Source: Gulosibacter macacae
Lineage (GTDB): Bacteria > Actinomycetota > Actinomycetes > Actinomycetales > Microbacteriaceae
DNA length: 64,000 nucleotides
NCBI RefSeq assembly: GCF_003865375.1
Contig: NZ_RQVS01000001.1
Span: 62,001 to 126,000, forward strand
Reading direction: 5' to 3'
Of this stretch, positions 53,309-61,889 are shown piece by piece. A model generated the notes under the pieces. It ran no database searches, was not told the DNA's origin, and was given only the letters and a program-made list of their open reading frames with translations. Numbering within the stretch: the first letter of the stretch is position 1; each line of letters starts with the position of its first letter. The translations under genes and the position numbers were made by a program.

Positions 53309-54352
53309 ATGAGTAACGATATTTGGGGCCTCATCTGGCTCGTAGTGCTGCTCATCGGTAACGCGTTCTTTGTCGGTGCTGAGTTCGCCGTCATTACCGC
53401 GCGCCGTTCGGCCATTGAACCGCGCGCAGAGCGCGGCTCGAAGGCCGCCCAGACCGCCCTCTACGCGATGGAACACGCGACGCTCATGCTCGCAACCTCG
53501 CAGCTGGGTATCACGATCTGTTCGTTGCTCATCCTCAACGTCTCGGAACCTGCGATCCACCACCTGCTCGCCGGCCCCCTCGAATTCACCGGCCTGCCGC
53601 CGGAACTCGTCAACGGCGTTGCCTTCGCGATCGCGCTCATCATCGTGACCTATCTGCACGTGGTGCTTGGTGAGATGGTGCCGAAGAACATCTCGTTCTC
53701 GGTGCCTGACCGTGCCGTGCTCATCCTCGCCCCGCCGCTCGTGTTCGTTGCCAAGGTGTTCAAGCCGATCATCTGGGTGATGAACGAGATCGCCAACCTA
53801 GTGCTGCGCGCCTTTGGCGTCACGCCGAAGGCCGAGGCGACCAGCGCCTACACCTTCGATGAGGTCGCCGGTATCGTGGCGCAATCGACCCGCGAGGGCG
53901 TGCTCATCGACGAGGCGGGCACGCTCGCGAACACCTTCGAGTTCACGACGAAAAAGGTGGGCGAAGTTGCGGTGCCGATCGACGACATCATCGTGCTCGC
54001 GGCCACGGCCACCCCGCAGGACATGCAGCGTGCCGTCGCGGAATACGGCTTCTCGCGCTACCTGATCGCCGACGTCACCGGCGAGCCGGTCGGCTTCATC
54101 CACCTCAAGGATGTGCTCGGCCTTGACGAGGGTGGTGCCTACGAGATGCCGATTCCGCGTGAGCGGGTGCGCACGCTCACGTCGATGTACGAAGGCACCG
54201 AGCTTGAGGATGCGCTCGCCGCGATGCGTCGCACCGGCAAGCACGTTGCCCGCGTCATCGGCAAGGATGGCGAGACCCACGGCATCCTCTTCCTTGAAGA
54301 CATCATCGAAGAGCTCGTGGGTGAGGTTCGCGACGCCACGGCACGCCGCTAG
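53309..54352 (+). CDS. CNNM-family membrane protein, short form without CorC domain
   Basis: 347 residues. DUF21 spans with ATLMLATSQLGITICSLLILNVSEPAIHHLL and VVLGEMVPKNISFSVPDRAVL; CBS pair from about residue 205 (KVGEVAVPIDDIIVLAATATP) to 345. It ends at EELVGEVRDATARR without the CorC/HlyC domain of its partner. The partner pairing (long plus short) matches M. tuberculosis Rv1842c/Rv1841c. Starts 2 bp after the long gene's stop. Confidence 0.88.
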   Translation: MSNDIWGLIWLVVLLIGNAFFVGAEFAVITARRSAIEPRAERGSKAAQTALYAMEHATLMLATSQLGITICSLLILNVSEPAIHHLLAGPLEFTGLPPELVNGVAFAIALIIVTYLHVVLGEMVPKNISFSVPDRAVLILAPPLVFVAKVFKPIIWVMNEIANLVLRAFGVTPKAEATSAYTFDEVAGIVAQSTREGVLIDEAGTLANTFEFTTKKVGEVAVPIDDIIVLAATATPQDMQRAVAEYGFSRYLIADVTGEPVGFIHLKDVLGLDEGGAYEMPIPRERVRTLTSMYEGTELEDALAAMRRTGKHVARVIGKDGETHGILFLEDIIEELVGEVRDATARR

Positions 54353-54362
54353 GCTGACGCGC

Positions 54363-55286
54363 ATGACGCCAGAGCTAACTTCGGTCGGTGACGAATGGCA
54401 CACCGTCTCCGCGAGCGATGTGCGAGCCTGTCTCGCGATTCCCGGAGATACCGACAATAAATACCGTCGCGGAGTGGTGCTCCTTGCGACCGGCTCGCGT
54501 ACCTACCCGGGTGCGGCGGTGCTCACGGCCGAAGCTGCTTGCCGCTCGGGTGCCGGAATGGTTCGCTATTCCGGCCCCGAGCGGGTAGCCGATGCCGTGC
54601 TCGCGGTGCGTCCCGAGGTCGTGCACGGGCTCGGCAAGTTCGATGCGCTGGTGATCGGCTCCGGCATCCCGGATGCTCGTGAAGACGAGCGCTCGGCGCT
54701 CTATCGTTCGGCGCTCGCCGCGGGCATCCCCACGGTTGCTGATGCCGGCGCGCTCACGCTCGTGGAACCAGGGCAGGCGAACCTCATCATTACGCCACAC
54801 GCGAAAGAGCTTTCGGCGCTGCTCGAACGGCTCGGGCTCGCGAAGTTGAGTGCCGATGAGATCGCCGAGTCGGGTGGTGAGGCGGCGGTGGATGCGGCCA
54901 AGCTGCTTGGTTGCACGGTGTTGCTCAAAGGCCGCCACACCTACATTGTCGAAGGCGAGGAACGCCTGCATGTGCGCTCGCCGAACTCGTGGCTTGCGAC
55001 TGCGGGCACCGGCGATGTGCTTGCTGGCGTGATCGGCACCGTGCTCGCGGGCGGACACGCGCGTGGCGATGCGCGCAGCCACGCACAGATGACCGGCGCG
55101 GCTGCCTGGCTGCACGCCCGCGGTGGCTGGTTTGCCTCACAACGCTCTGCAGGCATCCCGGTGCTGCCGACGAGCGTGCACGCGCCCTCGCTCATGCTTG
55201 ATCACGGGCCGCTGGGCGGCCCCATCCTCGCCACCGATGTCGCCGCGGCCATGCCGAGCGTGATCGCCGCGGTGCTGTCGAAGTGA
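54363..55286 (+). CDS. nnrD: ADP-dependent NAD(P)H-hydrate dehydratase
   Basis: 307 residues from ATG 54363, seven bases after TAGGCT. Ribokinase-like fold: KYRRGVVLLATGSRTYPGAAVLTAEAACRSGAGMVRY, HGLGKFDALVIGSGI, ITPHAKELSALLERL and TGTGDVLAGVIGTVLAGG, the last holding the catalytic Asp. It repairs hydrated NAD(P)H using ADP. The NAXE epimerase domain is absent (normal for the actinobacterial short form), and no separate epimerase gene is adjacent. A GTG start of the next gene overlaps its stop. Confidence 0.93.
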   Translation: MTPELTSVGDEWHTVSASDVRACLAIPGDTDNKYRRGVVLLATGSRTYPGAAVLTAEAACRSGAGMVRYSGPERVADAVLAVRPEVVHGLGKFDALVIGSGIPDAREDERSALYRSALAAGIPTVADAGALTLVEPGQANLIITPHAKELSALLERLGLAKLSADEIAESGGEAAVDAAKLLGCTVLLKGRHTYIVEGEERLHVRSPNSWLATAGTGDVLAGVIGTVLAGGHARGDARSHAQMTGAAAWLHARGGWFASQRSAGIPVLPTSVHAPSLMLDHGPLGGPILATDVAAAMPSVIAAVLSK

Positions 55287-56554
55287 GCCGGCTCGCAACT
55301 CGGCCGCCCGCGAATCGTGAGATCGCGGCGCTCTGGATTGCCATGATCGCCGTGCACGGCGTGCTCGGGTGGATCTCGACCTTCCACTACATCCGGCCGA
55401 TGAACGATGTGACCACGGTCTATCGCGGCTGGATCGACGACGCGATCGCTGGGTCGATCCCCGGCATCCACGAGAATTTTGTCTACCCGGTCGGCTCGCT
55501 CGTGCCGATGTGGCTCGCCGATCTCTTTGGCGGTCACGATCGCTACACGACGGCCTGGGTAGTGCTCGTGCTCGTGCTCAATCTCTGGGCGCTGTGGTGG
55601 CTGACGATTCGGCGCAAGGATGCAGCTGACGCGCGTTTGCGTCGCCGCGCAGCATGGTTCTGGGTGGCGTTCACGGCGTTGCTCGGGCCGATTGCGCTCG
55701 GACGCATCGATGCGATCACGGTGCCGCTCGCGATCGTGGGCCTCCTTTCGCTCCGCGAGCGTCCGGCGCTGGCGGGTGCGCTGTTCACCGCGGGCGCCTG
55801 GCTGAAAGTCTGGCCCGCGGCACTATTTGCGGCGGCGTTCGTCGCGATTCGCCAGCGCTGGCTCCTCGTTAGTGGTGCGGTCATTGTCTGCGCCATGGTC
55901 TTCGTTGGGGTGCTCGCCATTGGCGGCACCGCGGCGATCCCGCACGCGCTCAGCTTCATCACCGAGCAAACCGATCGCGGGCTGCAGCTGGAATCGACCG
56001 CGGCGAGTGTCTTCCTCATGCTCCGGGTGCTCGGCGCGGGTGGCTACACGGTGGCCTTTGATCGCACGATTCTCACGCAGCAGATCGCTGGACCCGGCAC
56101 CGAATATGTTGGCGACCTTCTCACTCCGGCAATGTTCCTCGTGGTGCTGTTGCTCCTCGCACTGTCGTGGTGGGCGCAACGCCGCGGCGTTGATCTTGCG
56201 ACTCGGTTGCCGATGCTCGCGCTCGGACTCGTGACCGCGTTCATCGTCGTGAACAAGGTGGGTTCGCCGCAATTCATCGTGTGGCTCGCACCGGTCATGG
56301 TGTTCGGACTCGTCTGGTCGGGGCGCCGGTTTGAAGTCGTCGCCATCGTGTCGCTGTTGATCGCGGCGCTCACGCAACTCATCTATCCCTGGTACTACTG
56401 GCAGATCGCGGATGCGCTGCCGGCCGGCGCTGTGCTCCTTCTCGCGCGAAACTTGTTGCTCGTGGGGCTGCTTATTTGGGCGATTTTGCGCCTAGTGCGG
56501 CCACGCGCTGACCGGCGAACGACACGAGCAATTCGAGCGGCCCGCGCTGATTAA
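55283..56554 (+). CDS. GT87-like polytopic glycosyltransferase
   Basis: 423 residues from GTG 55283 overlapping the nnrD stop (GTGA). About 10-11 spans. The early loop MNDVTTVYRGWIDDAIAGSIPGIHENFVYPVGSL carries candidate catalytic Asp residues; later FTAGAWLKVWPAALF and VNKVGSPQFIVWLAPVMVFG are GT87/DUF2029 motifs. These enzymes use polyprenyl-phosphate mannose to build cell-envelope glycans. The substrate cannot be fixed. Its end overlaps the convergent acyltransferase gene by 83 bp. Confidence 0.8.
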   Translation: MSRLATRPPANREIAALWIAMIAVHGVLGWISTFHYIRPMNDVTTVYRGWIDDAIAGSIPGIHENFVYPVGSLVPMWLADLFGGHDRYTTAWVVLVLVLNLWALWWLTIRRKDAADARLRRRAAWFWVAFTALLGPIALGRIDAITVPLAIVGLLSLRERPALAGALFTAGAWLKVWPAALFAAAFVAIRQRWLLVSGAVIVCAMVFVGVLAIGGTAAIPHALSFITEQTDRGLQLESTAASVFLMLRVLGAGGYTVAFDRTILTQQIAGPGTEYVGDLLTPAMFLVVLLLLALSWWAQRRGVDLATRLPMLALGLVTAFIVVNKVGSPQFIVWLAPVMVFGLVWSGRRFEVVAIVSLLIAALTQLIYPWYYWQIADALPAGAVLLLARNLLLVGLLIWAILRLVRPRADRRTTRAIRAARAD

Positions 56555-57674
56555 TGAGCCGGAGCAGGGCACCGATGCCGAGTGCCACCAGGATGTGGAT
56601 GAGCCAGAGCCAGCCACTTTGTTCCCACCACCTGGGCGCGAAGTAGTGGTTGCCGAGTTCAAGTGAGAGAAAACTCGGCACCGCGAGGAGGAGATGCGTG
56701 ACGTACACCGTGAGTGGAGCGCCACCGGCCCCGAGCACCGGGCGTAACCAGCGTCGGACGCGCTCGGTGAAGTAGAGCCCCACGACGAGGCACACACTAA
56801 TCGTGGCCAGCGCAGTGCCGCTCGTGATGGCGATATCGACGGGGGAGCCGGAATGCCCGCCGGTGGCGAATAGGAACCAACCGTTTTCGGCATCGGCGGC
56901 ATAGCGTCGCGCTGATTCGAGCCGCTCGACGGCTTCCTCGGCGGTAATGCCGAGATCCTCGCTGAGCCCGGGCGCGGCAATTGTGTAGGTGATTAGGCGC
57001 GCAATCCCAAAGACCGCGAGCGCGATCGCCGTTCCGACGCCTGCTGTGGTGAGACCGAGTCGACGCAGCGCATCCGGACCCTTGGCGCGGGCAGTGAGCA
57101 GGAGCTTGCCGAGCGCAAGCCCTACGAGCGGATAGGTGAGCCAAACGAGCACTGGATAGGCACCGTCGATGAAGAGGCTACGGAGCAATTCGGCGGGCTC
57201 GGCAAACTCGAGCCAGCTCGGCGAATACGGATAGGGAACGCCGCCGAGGGCCGTGGTGGCGAGGCGCGTTACCACCGTGAAGATGAGTCCCCAGGCGATG
57301 GCAATGGGGATGAGCATGCGCGGCGGCAGCGCCAGGAACGGGATCACCAGCCAAAACATGAGCCCGTAGGCAGGCAAGATGACGAGCGGGCCGGTAGAAA
57401 CGAGACCAATCGTGAGCCCAATGAGGATGAGCACGGCACCGCGGCCGAGCAGGTTGAGGCTGGCTGCAGCGTAGTTGCGTTCGGCAAGATGCCGACGCGA
57501 GGTGAGCGCAAGGCCGACTCCCGCGAGCACCGCGAAGAGCGACGCCGCTTTGCCCGAGAGCATCGAAGCCAGCAGTGGTTCGCTGCCATCGGCGCCGATG
57601 ACCCACACGTGGGTGCACATCATGGCGATCAGCGCGAGGAATCTCGCGAGATCAAGCCCGTCGATGCGCGTCAT
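56472..57674 (-). CDS. Membrane acyltransferase-like protein (HGSNAT/DUF418 type)
   Basis: 400 residues, 10 or so spans. It begins RIDGLDLARFLALIAMMCTHVWVIG, the catalytic-His N-terminus of the heparan-alpha-glucosaminide acetyltransferase-like/DUF418 families. LLGRGAVLILIGLTIGLVST and GAGGAPLTVYVTHLLLAVPSFL follow. It probably acylates an envelope glycan or a small molecule. The start overlaps metX by 4 bp (ATGA), so it may be co-transcribed with metY-metX, and it ends in a tail-to-tail overlap with the glycosyltransferase gene. Confidence 0.8.
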   Translation of the reverse strand: MTRIDGLDLARFLALIAMMCTHVWVIGADGSEPLLASMLSGKAASLFAVLAGVGLALTSRRHLAERNYAAASLNLLGRGAVLILIGLTIGLVSTGPLVILPAYGLMFWLVIPFLALPPRMLIPIAIAWGLIFTVVTRLATTALGGVPYPYSPSWLEFAEPAELLRSLFIDGAYPVLVWLTYPLVGLALGKLLLTARAKGPDALRRLGLTTAGVGTAIALAVFGIARLITYTIAAPGLSEDLGITAEEAVERLESARRYAADAENGWFLFATGGHSGSPVDIAITSGTALATISVCLVVGLYFTERVRRWLRPVLGAGGAPLTVYVTHLLLAVPSFLSLELGNHYFAPRWWEQSGWLWLIHILVALGIGALLRLINQRGPLELLVSFAGQRVAALGAKSPK

Positions 57675-58879
57675 TGCAAGAGTGAGCGCAGGGCATCCCC
57701 GACGGTGCGCATTTCGAGCAAGAAACCGTCGTGGCCATAGGGAGAGATGATCTCGAGGGCGGTCGAGCCCGTGATTGAATTCGGAATGCCCGCCGCAATG
57801 CGATGCTGCGTTGCGGGGAGGAAGAGCGTGTCGGTGTCAATAGCGACGACGAGCGTCGGCATCGTCACGAGCGCAAGGGCGGCTTCGACGCCGCCGCGGT
57901 CGCGGCCGAGGTCGTGGGTGCTCATTGCACCGGTGAGGGTGATGTAGCTATTCGCGTCGAAGCGGCGGGTGAAGCGATTGCCGTGGAAGTCGAGGTACGA
58001 CTCCACCGCGTAGCGTCCGGCACCGCCCTCGGGCGAAAGTGATGATTGCCACGAGCGACCGAAGCGATCATCAAGCTCTGACACCGAGCGGTAGTCGAGC
58101 ATGGCGAGTCGGCGGGCGAGCGCGAGACCGCGCCAGGGTCCCTCGCCGGACGGCGCGTCGTAGTAGTCGCCGTCGGCCCAGGCCGGATCGAGGCGAATGG
58201 CATCGGCCTGGAGCGTGTTCTGCGCGATGGTCATCGCGTCAATGACCGGCGGCGCCGAGAGCACCGCGAGCCGAGCCACCCGGTCAGGGAAGGTGGCACC
58301 CCACTCGATTGCCTGCATCCCTCCCATGGAGCCGCCGATCACGGCAGCAAAGCGTTCAATGCCGAGCACGTCAGCGAGTGCCGCCTGCGCCCGCACCTGA
58401 TCACGAATGGTCGTGAGCGGGAACCGCGCGCCATACTCGTTGCCATCGCGGCCGAGGGATGCGGGCCCGGTCGTGCCCTGGCATCCGCCGAGCACGTTTG
58501 GGGCAATGATGAACCAGCGGTTCGTGTCGAGCGGGAGTTCTTCGCCGATCAGGCCCGGCCACCAGCCTGCGGTGGCGTGGCCGGGCCCGATCTGGCCGTC
58601 GACATGCGAGTCGCCGGTGAGCGCGTGCAAGACGAGCACCGCATTGTCGCGAGCCTCGTTGAGCTCGCCCCAGGTTTCGTAGGCAACGCGCAACGGGACC
58701 GAACCGCCGTGCTCGAATTCGAACTCACCGAGGTTCGCAAATTGCCGCGCACCCGGGTGGTCACCTTCCCGCCAAGCACCCGAAGCCGGCGGGCGAATCG
58801 AGGTGGCGCCACGCACCGGATCGGGCCGAAGCCGCGATGCACGCGGCCCCGGCCCGAAATCCGCGACGTTCCACTCCAT
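57671..58879 (-). CDS. metX: Homoserine O-acetyltransferase
   Basis: 402 residues from ATG 58879. Alpha/beta hydrolase with the nucleophile elbow GGSMGG (S184) and the AIDTDTLFLPATQ/YGHDGFL triad positions near the C-terminus; YETWGELN and LHALTGDSHVDG are MetX markers. It makes O-acetylhomoserine for direct sulfhydrylation. It follows metY by 11 bp in the same operon, so both steps of homocysteine synthesis are together. Confidence 0.95.
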   Translation of the reverse strand: MEWNVADFGPGPRASRLRPDPVRGATSIRPPASGAWREGDHPGARQFANLGEFEFEHGGSVPLRVAYETWGELNEARDNAVLVLHALTGDSHVDGQIGPGHATAGWWPGLIGEELPLDTNRWFIIAPNVLGGCQGTTGPASLGRDGNEYGARFPLTTIRDQVRAQAALADVLGIERFAAVIGGSMGGMQAIEWGATFPDRVARLAVLSAPPVIDAMTIAQNTLQADAIRLDPAWADGDYYDAPSGEGPWRGLALARRLAMLDYRSVSELDDRFGRSWQSSLSPEGGAGRYAVESYLDFHGNRFTRRFDANSYITLTGAMSTHDLGRDRGGVEAALALVTMPTLVVAIDTDTLFLPATQHRIAAGIPNSITGSTALEIISPYGHDGFLLEMRTVGDALRSLLQ

Positions 58880-58889
58880 TCGAGAGAGC

Positions 58890-60185
58890 CTAGTTGTTAT
58901 TCGTGGCCTTCTCGATCGCCTGCTCGAGGTCGGCGATGAGGTCATCAATGTGCTCAATACCGATCGACAGGCGCACGAGGCCCGGCGTGATGCCCGACTC
59001 GAGCTGCTGCTCGGGGGTGAGCTGGGCGTGCGTGGTCGATGCCGGGTGCGTGGCGATCGAACGCACATCGCCGATATTGACGACGTGCTTGAACAGCTGT
59101 ACTGACTCGACGACCTTGCGGCCAGCATCCCGGCCACCGCGCAGCTCGAACGAGAAGAGCGCACCGGCGCCGTTCGGCGCGTAGGTGCGGGCGAGTTCGT
59201 GCCACTCGTTGTCGGGGAGCCCTGCGTAGTTCACGCTCACGACCTCGGGATGCTGGTTGAGCCACTGCGCCACCGCCTGGGCGTTCTGCACGTGACGCTC
59301 CATACGCAGGCTCAGGGTCTCAATGCCCTGGATGATCTGCCATGCCGAGGCCGGGGCGAGCGAGGCACCGGTGTCGCGCAGCAGCTGCACGCGGGCCTTG
59401 AGGATGTAGGCAATGCCGTCGCCGAGCGCGCCGGTGTAGCTCAGGCCGTTGTACGAGTCGTCGGGCTCGGTGAGACCCGGGAAGCGGTCGGTGTGCTCGC
59501 TCCACGGGAACTTGCCGCCGTCGACGATGAGCCCGCCGAGTACTGCGCCGTGGCCGCCAAGGTACTTGGTGGCCGAGTGCACGATGATGTCAGCGCCGTG
59601 CTCGAATGGCCGGATGAGGTAGGGGGTCGCGACGGTGTTGTCGACGATGAGGGGCACCCCAGCCTCGTGCGCCGTGTCGGCGACGGTGCGGATGTCGAGG
59701 AAGTTGACTGCCGGGTTACCAATGGTCTCGGCGTAGAACGCCTTGGTGTTCGGCTGCACGGCGCGACGCCACTCTTCGGGGTCGTTTTGGTCGATGACGA
59801 ACGTGACATCGATGCCGAGCTTCTTCAGCGTGTACTTGAAGAGGTTGTAGGTGCCGCCGTAAATGGTGGTCGACGAGACGATGTGGTCGCCAGCCTGGGC
59901 AATGTTGAGGATCGCGTAGAGCTCAGCGGCCTGACCCGACGAGACCGCGAGCGCGGCGGTGCCGCCCTCAAGCGCGGCGACGCGCTGTTCGAGCACATCG
60001 GTGGTCGGGTTCATGATGCGGGTGTAGATATTGCCCGACTCGGCCAGGGCGAAGAGGTTGGCGGCGTGGTCGGCGTCGTTGAACGCGTAGGCCGTGGTCT
60101 GGTAGATCGGCGTGACGACCGCATTGGTCGACGGGTCGGTCTGGGCACCTGCGTGCACCTGGAGGGTTTCAAATCGCTGCGTCAT
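58890..60185 (-). CDS. metY: O-acetylhomoserine sulfhydrylase
   Basis: 431 residues. PLP enzyme of the Cys/Met metabolism family: N-terminal QVHAGAQTDPSTNAVVTPIYQTTAYAFNDADHAANLF, the PLP-lysine region DIIVHSATKYLGGHGAVLGGLIVD and C-terminal VRLSIGIEHIDDLIADLEQA. It converts O-acetylhomoserine and sulfide to homocysteine. ATG 60185 opens a 130-bp gap to a divergent gene; no SAM riboswitch is recognised in it. Confidence 0.96.
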   Translation of the reverse strand: MTQRFETLQVHAGAQTDPSTNAVVTPIYQTTAYAFNDADHAANLFALAESGNIYTRIMNPTTDVLEQRVAALEGGTAALAVSSGQAAELYAILNIAQAGDHIVSSTTIYGGTYNLFKYTLKKLGIDVTFVIDQNDPEEWRRAVQPNTKAFYAETIGNPAVNFLDIRTVADTAHEAGVPLIVDNTVATPYLIRPFEHGADIIVHSATKYLGGHGAVLGGLIVDGGKFPWSEHTDRFPGLTEPDDSYNGLSYTGALGDGIAYILKARVQLLRDTGASLAPASAWQIIQGIETLSLRMERHVQNAQAVAQWLNQHPEVVSVNYAGLPDNEWHELARTYAPNGAGALFSFELRGGRDAGRKVVESVQLFKHVVNIGDVRSIATHPASTTHAQLTPEQQLESGITPGLVRLSIGIEHIDDLIADLEQAIEKATNNN

Positions 60186-60314
60186 TGCGGGTCGCCTCGT
60201 TCTCTTTACGGCGGGTGGTCTGGTGGCTTGTGAAAAGCGTCACACCATCATGGGGGATAGAGCGAACCGAATGTGAACCGGTGTCATATGGCGACGCATC
60301 CGTAGAATCGCCGC

Positions 60315-61043
60315 ATGACCGTTCTGCTTGCTGGAGGCGGCGAGACCGAGGCACTGCGCCCGCTCGTCAATCGTTTTCTCGACCGCGTCGTTGCCCGAGC
60401 CGCAGGCCACCGGCCGAGAGTCGCGCTGATTGTCGCGGCCACGACGCCGAAGCCGGTCGTCATTGAAATGGAGCGGCTGTTGGGTGGCCGTGCCGAGATC
60501 GTGGCGCTGCTCGCCGAGCTGGATGCTTCCGACACCGGCACGGTGGTGAGCGGCTTTGACGGCGGTGAACTCCTCAACGCCGACGGTGTGCTCATCACCG
60601 ATGGCCACGTGACCGGGCTACTTGCGGCACTCGAGCATCGGGCGGGCGATGTGCGTCGTCTCGTGCACGACGGGGTGCCATTTTTCGGCATTGGTGCCGG
60701 CGCTGCGATTGCCGCCGACCGCGCGCTCGCGGGCGGTCACGAAATCGGTGGCGTGGCAGTTGCGCCGGTGCTCACCACCGAACCGGATGCAGAGGTCACC
60801 TTCGAGCCCGGGCTCGGACTCGTCGACCTCGCGATCGTGCCGCATGCCGCTTCGCATGGCCGCATTGGACTCGCGGTCGCAGCGATTGAGGCGGGTCTCA
60901 TTGACCGCGCGCTCGCGATCGACACCGACACGGCCATCGAAGTGGGGGAGCAGGGGCTCGATCTCATCGGTGCGGGCTCGGTGTGGCAACTCACCGGCAC
61001 CGATTCGGGTGTGGTCGTGTCGACCATTCGGCACACGGCATGA
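60315..61043 (+). CDS. S51/cyanophycinase-like protein lacking the catalytic serine
   Basis: 242 residues from ATG 60315, six bases after TAGAAT. The fold follows type 1 glutamine amidotransferase-like/S51 peptidases: TVLLAGGGE start, [32 protein letters not shown] and [20 protein letters not shown]. Cyanophycinases carry GTSAGA at the nucleophile elbow; here it is GIGAGA (125-130), so Ser is replaced by Gly and activity is probably lost. It overlaps ung by ATGA. Function unknown. Confidence 0.75.
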   Translation: MTVLLAGGGETEALRPLVNRFLDRVVARAAGHRPRVALIVAATTPKPVVIEMERLLGGRAEIVALLAELDASDTGTVVSGFDGGELLNADGVLITDGHVTGLLAALEHRAGDVRRLVHDGVPFFGIGAGAAIAADRALAGGHEIGGVAVAPVLTTEPDAEVTFEPGLGLVDLAIVPHAASHGRIGLAVAAIEAGLIDRALAIDTDTAIEVGEQGLDLIGAGSVWQLTGTDSGVVVSTIRHTA

Positions 61044-61723
61044 GCTCGCTGCCCGAGCTCGTGGCCACGGGCTCACTGGATGCGGGCTGGGCTGAGGCAC
61101 TCGCGCCTGTCGCCGGAGACATTGCGCAACTGGGTGATTTCTTGCGGGCCGAGAACGCGGCCGGGCGCGGCTATTTGCCCGCCGGGCAGCAGGTGCTGCG
61201 AGCGTTCGCGCAACCAATCGATGCGGTGCGGGTGGTGATCGTTGGGCAGGATCCGTATCCGACCCCGGGGCATCCGATCGGACTGTCGTTTGCGGTGGAT
61301 CGCGCCGTGCGTCCACTCCCTCGATCGCTAAGCAATATCTATCGAGAGCTCGCCGATGATCTCGGCATTCCACCCGCCGAACATGGCGATCTTACCCGGT
61401 GGAGTGAGCAGGGCGTGCTCTTGCTCAACCGGGTGCTCACGGTGCAACCGGGCACACCCGCCTCCCATCGCGGGCGCGGCTGGGAGGCCGTGACCGAGTG
61501 CGCGCTGCGGGCGCTTGGCGCCCGCGGCGGACCGCTCGTGGCGATCCTCTGGGGCAATGATGCGCGTCGGGCACGCGCCTTCTTGGAGCGGGTGCCGGCG
61601 ATTGAGTCGGCGCATCCCTCGCCGCTGTCGGCTTCGCGCGGGTTCTTCGGCTCCCGGCCGTTCTCGCGTGCGAATGCCGAACTCGAGGCCCAAGGCGCCG
61701 CCCCCATCGATTGGCGGGTGTGA
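61040..61723 (+). CDS. ung: Uracil-DNA glycosylase
   Basis: 227 residues from ATG 61040, which overlaps the previous stop. Family 1 UDG motifs: [21 protein letters not shown] (catalytic Asp71), [33 protein letters not shown] and [22 protein letters not shown] with the catalytic His and the DNA-intercalating loop. It removes uracil from DNA. Full length with no oddities. Confidence 0.97.
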   Translation: MSSLPELVATGSLDAGWAEALAPVAGDIAQLGDFLRAENAAGRGYLPAGQQVLRAFAQPIDAVRVVIVGQDPYPTPGHPIGLSFAVDRAVRPLPRSLSNIYRELADDLGIPPAEHGDLTRWSEQGVLLLNRVLTVQPGTPASHRGRGWEAVTECALRALGARGGPLVAILWGNDARRARAFLERVPAIESAHPSPLSASRGFFGSRPFSRANAELEAQGAAPIDWRV

Positions 61724-61730
61724 GCGCCGT

Positions 61731-61857
61731 GGTCTCGATCCGCTTCGCTACTTGACCACCCAGAATGTTGGTTGGTCGAGTAGCGAAGTGGATCGACCGC
61801 CCAGAATGCTGGCTGGTCGAGTGCCGGAGCGTAGCGGAGGCGATCGAGACCACGGCC
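61731..61857. repeat. REP-like repeat, family A, compound
   Basis: GGTCTCGATCCGCTTCGCTAC is followed by TTGACCACCCAGAATG, TTGGTTGGTCGAGTAGCGAAG, a second TGGCTGGTCGAGTGCCG and an ATCGAGACC end. This is three partial copies in both directions between ung and the amidase. Confidence 0.8.
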
Positions 61858-61889
61858 TCATACATCACGGCGCCCGATAGGCTCGCGGC

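Noticed and set aside
60186-60314. SAM riboswitch upstream of metY
   Set aside because: No SAM-I, SAM-II or SAM-IV core (kink-turn and conserved loops) is seen in the 129-bp gap.
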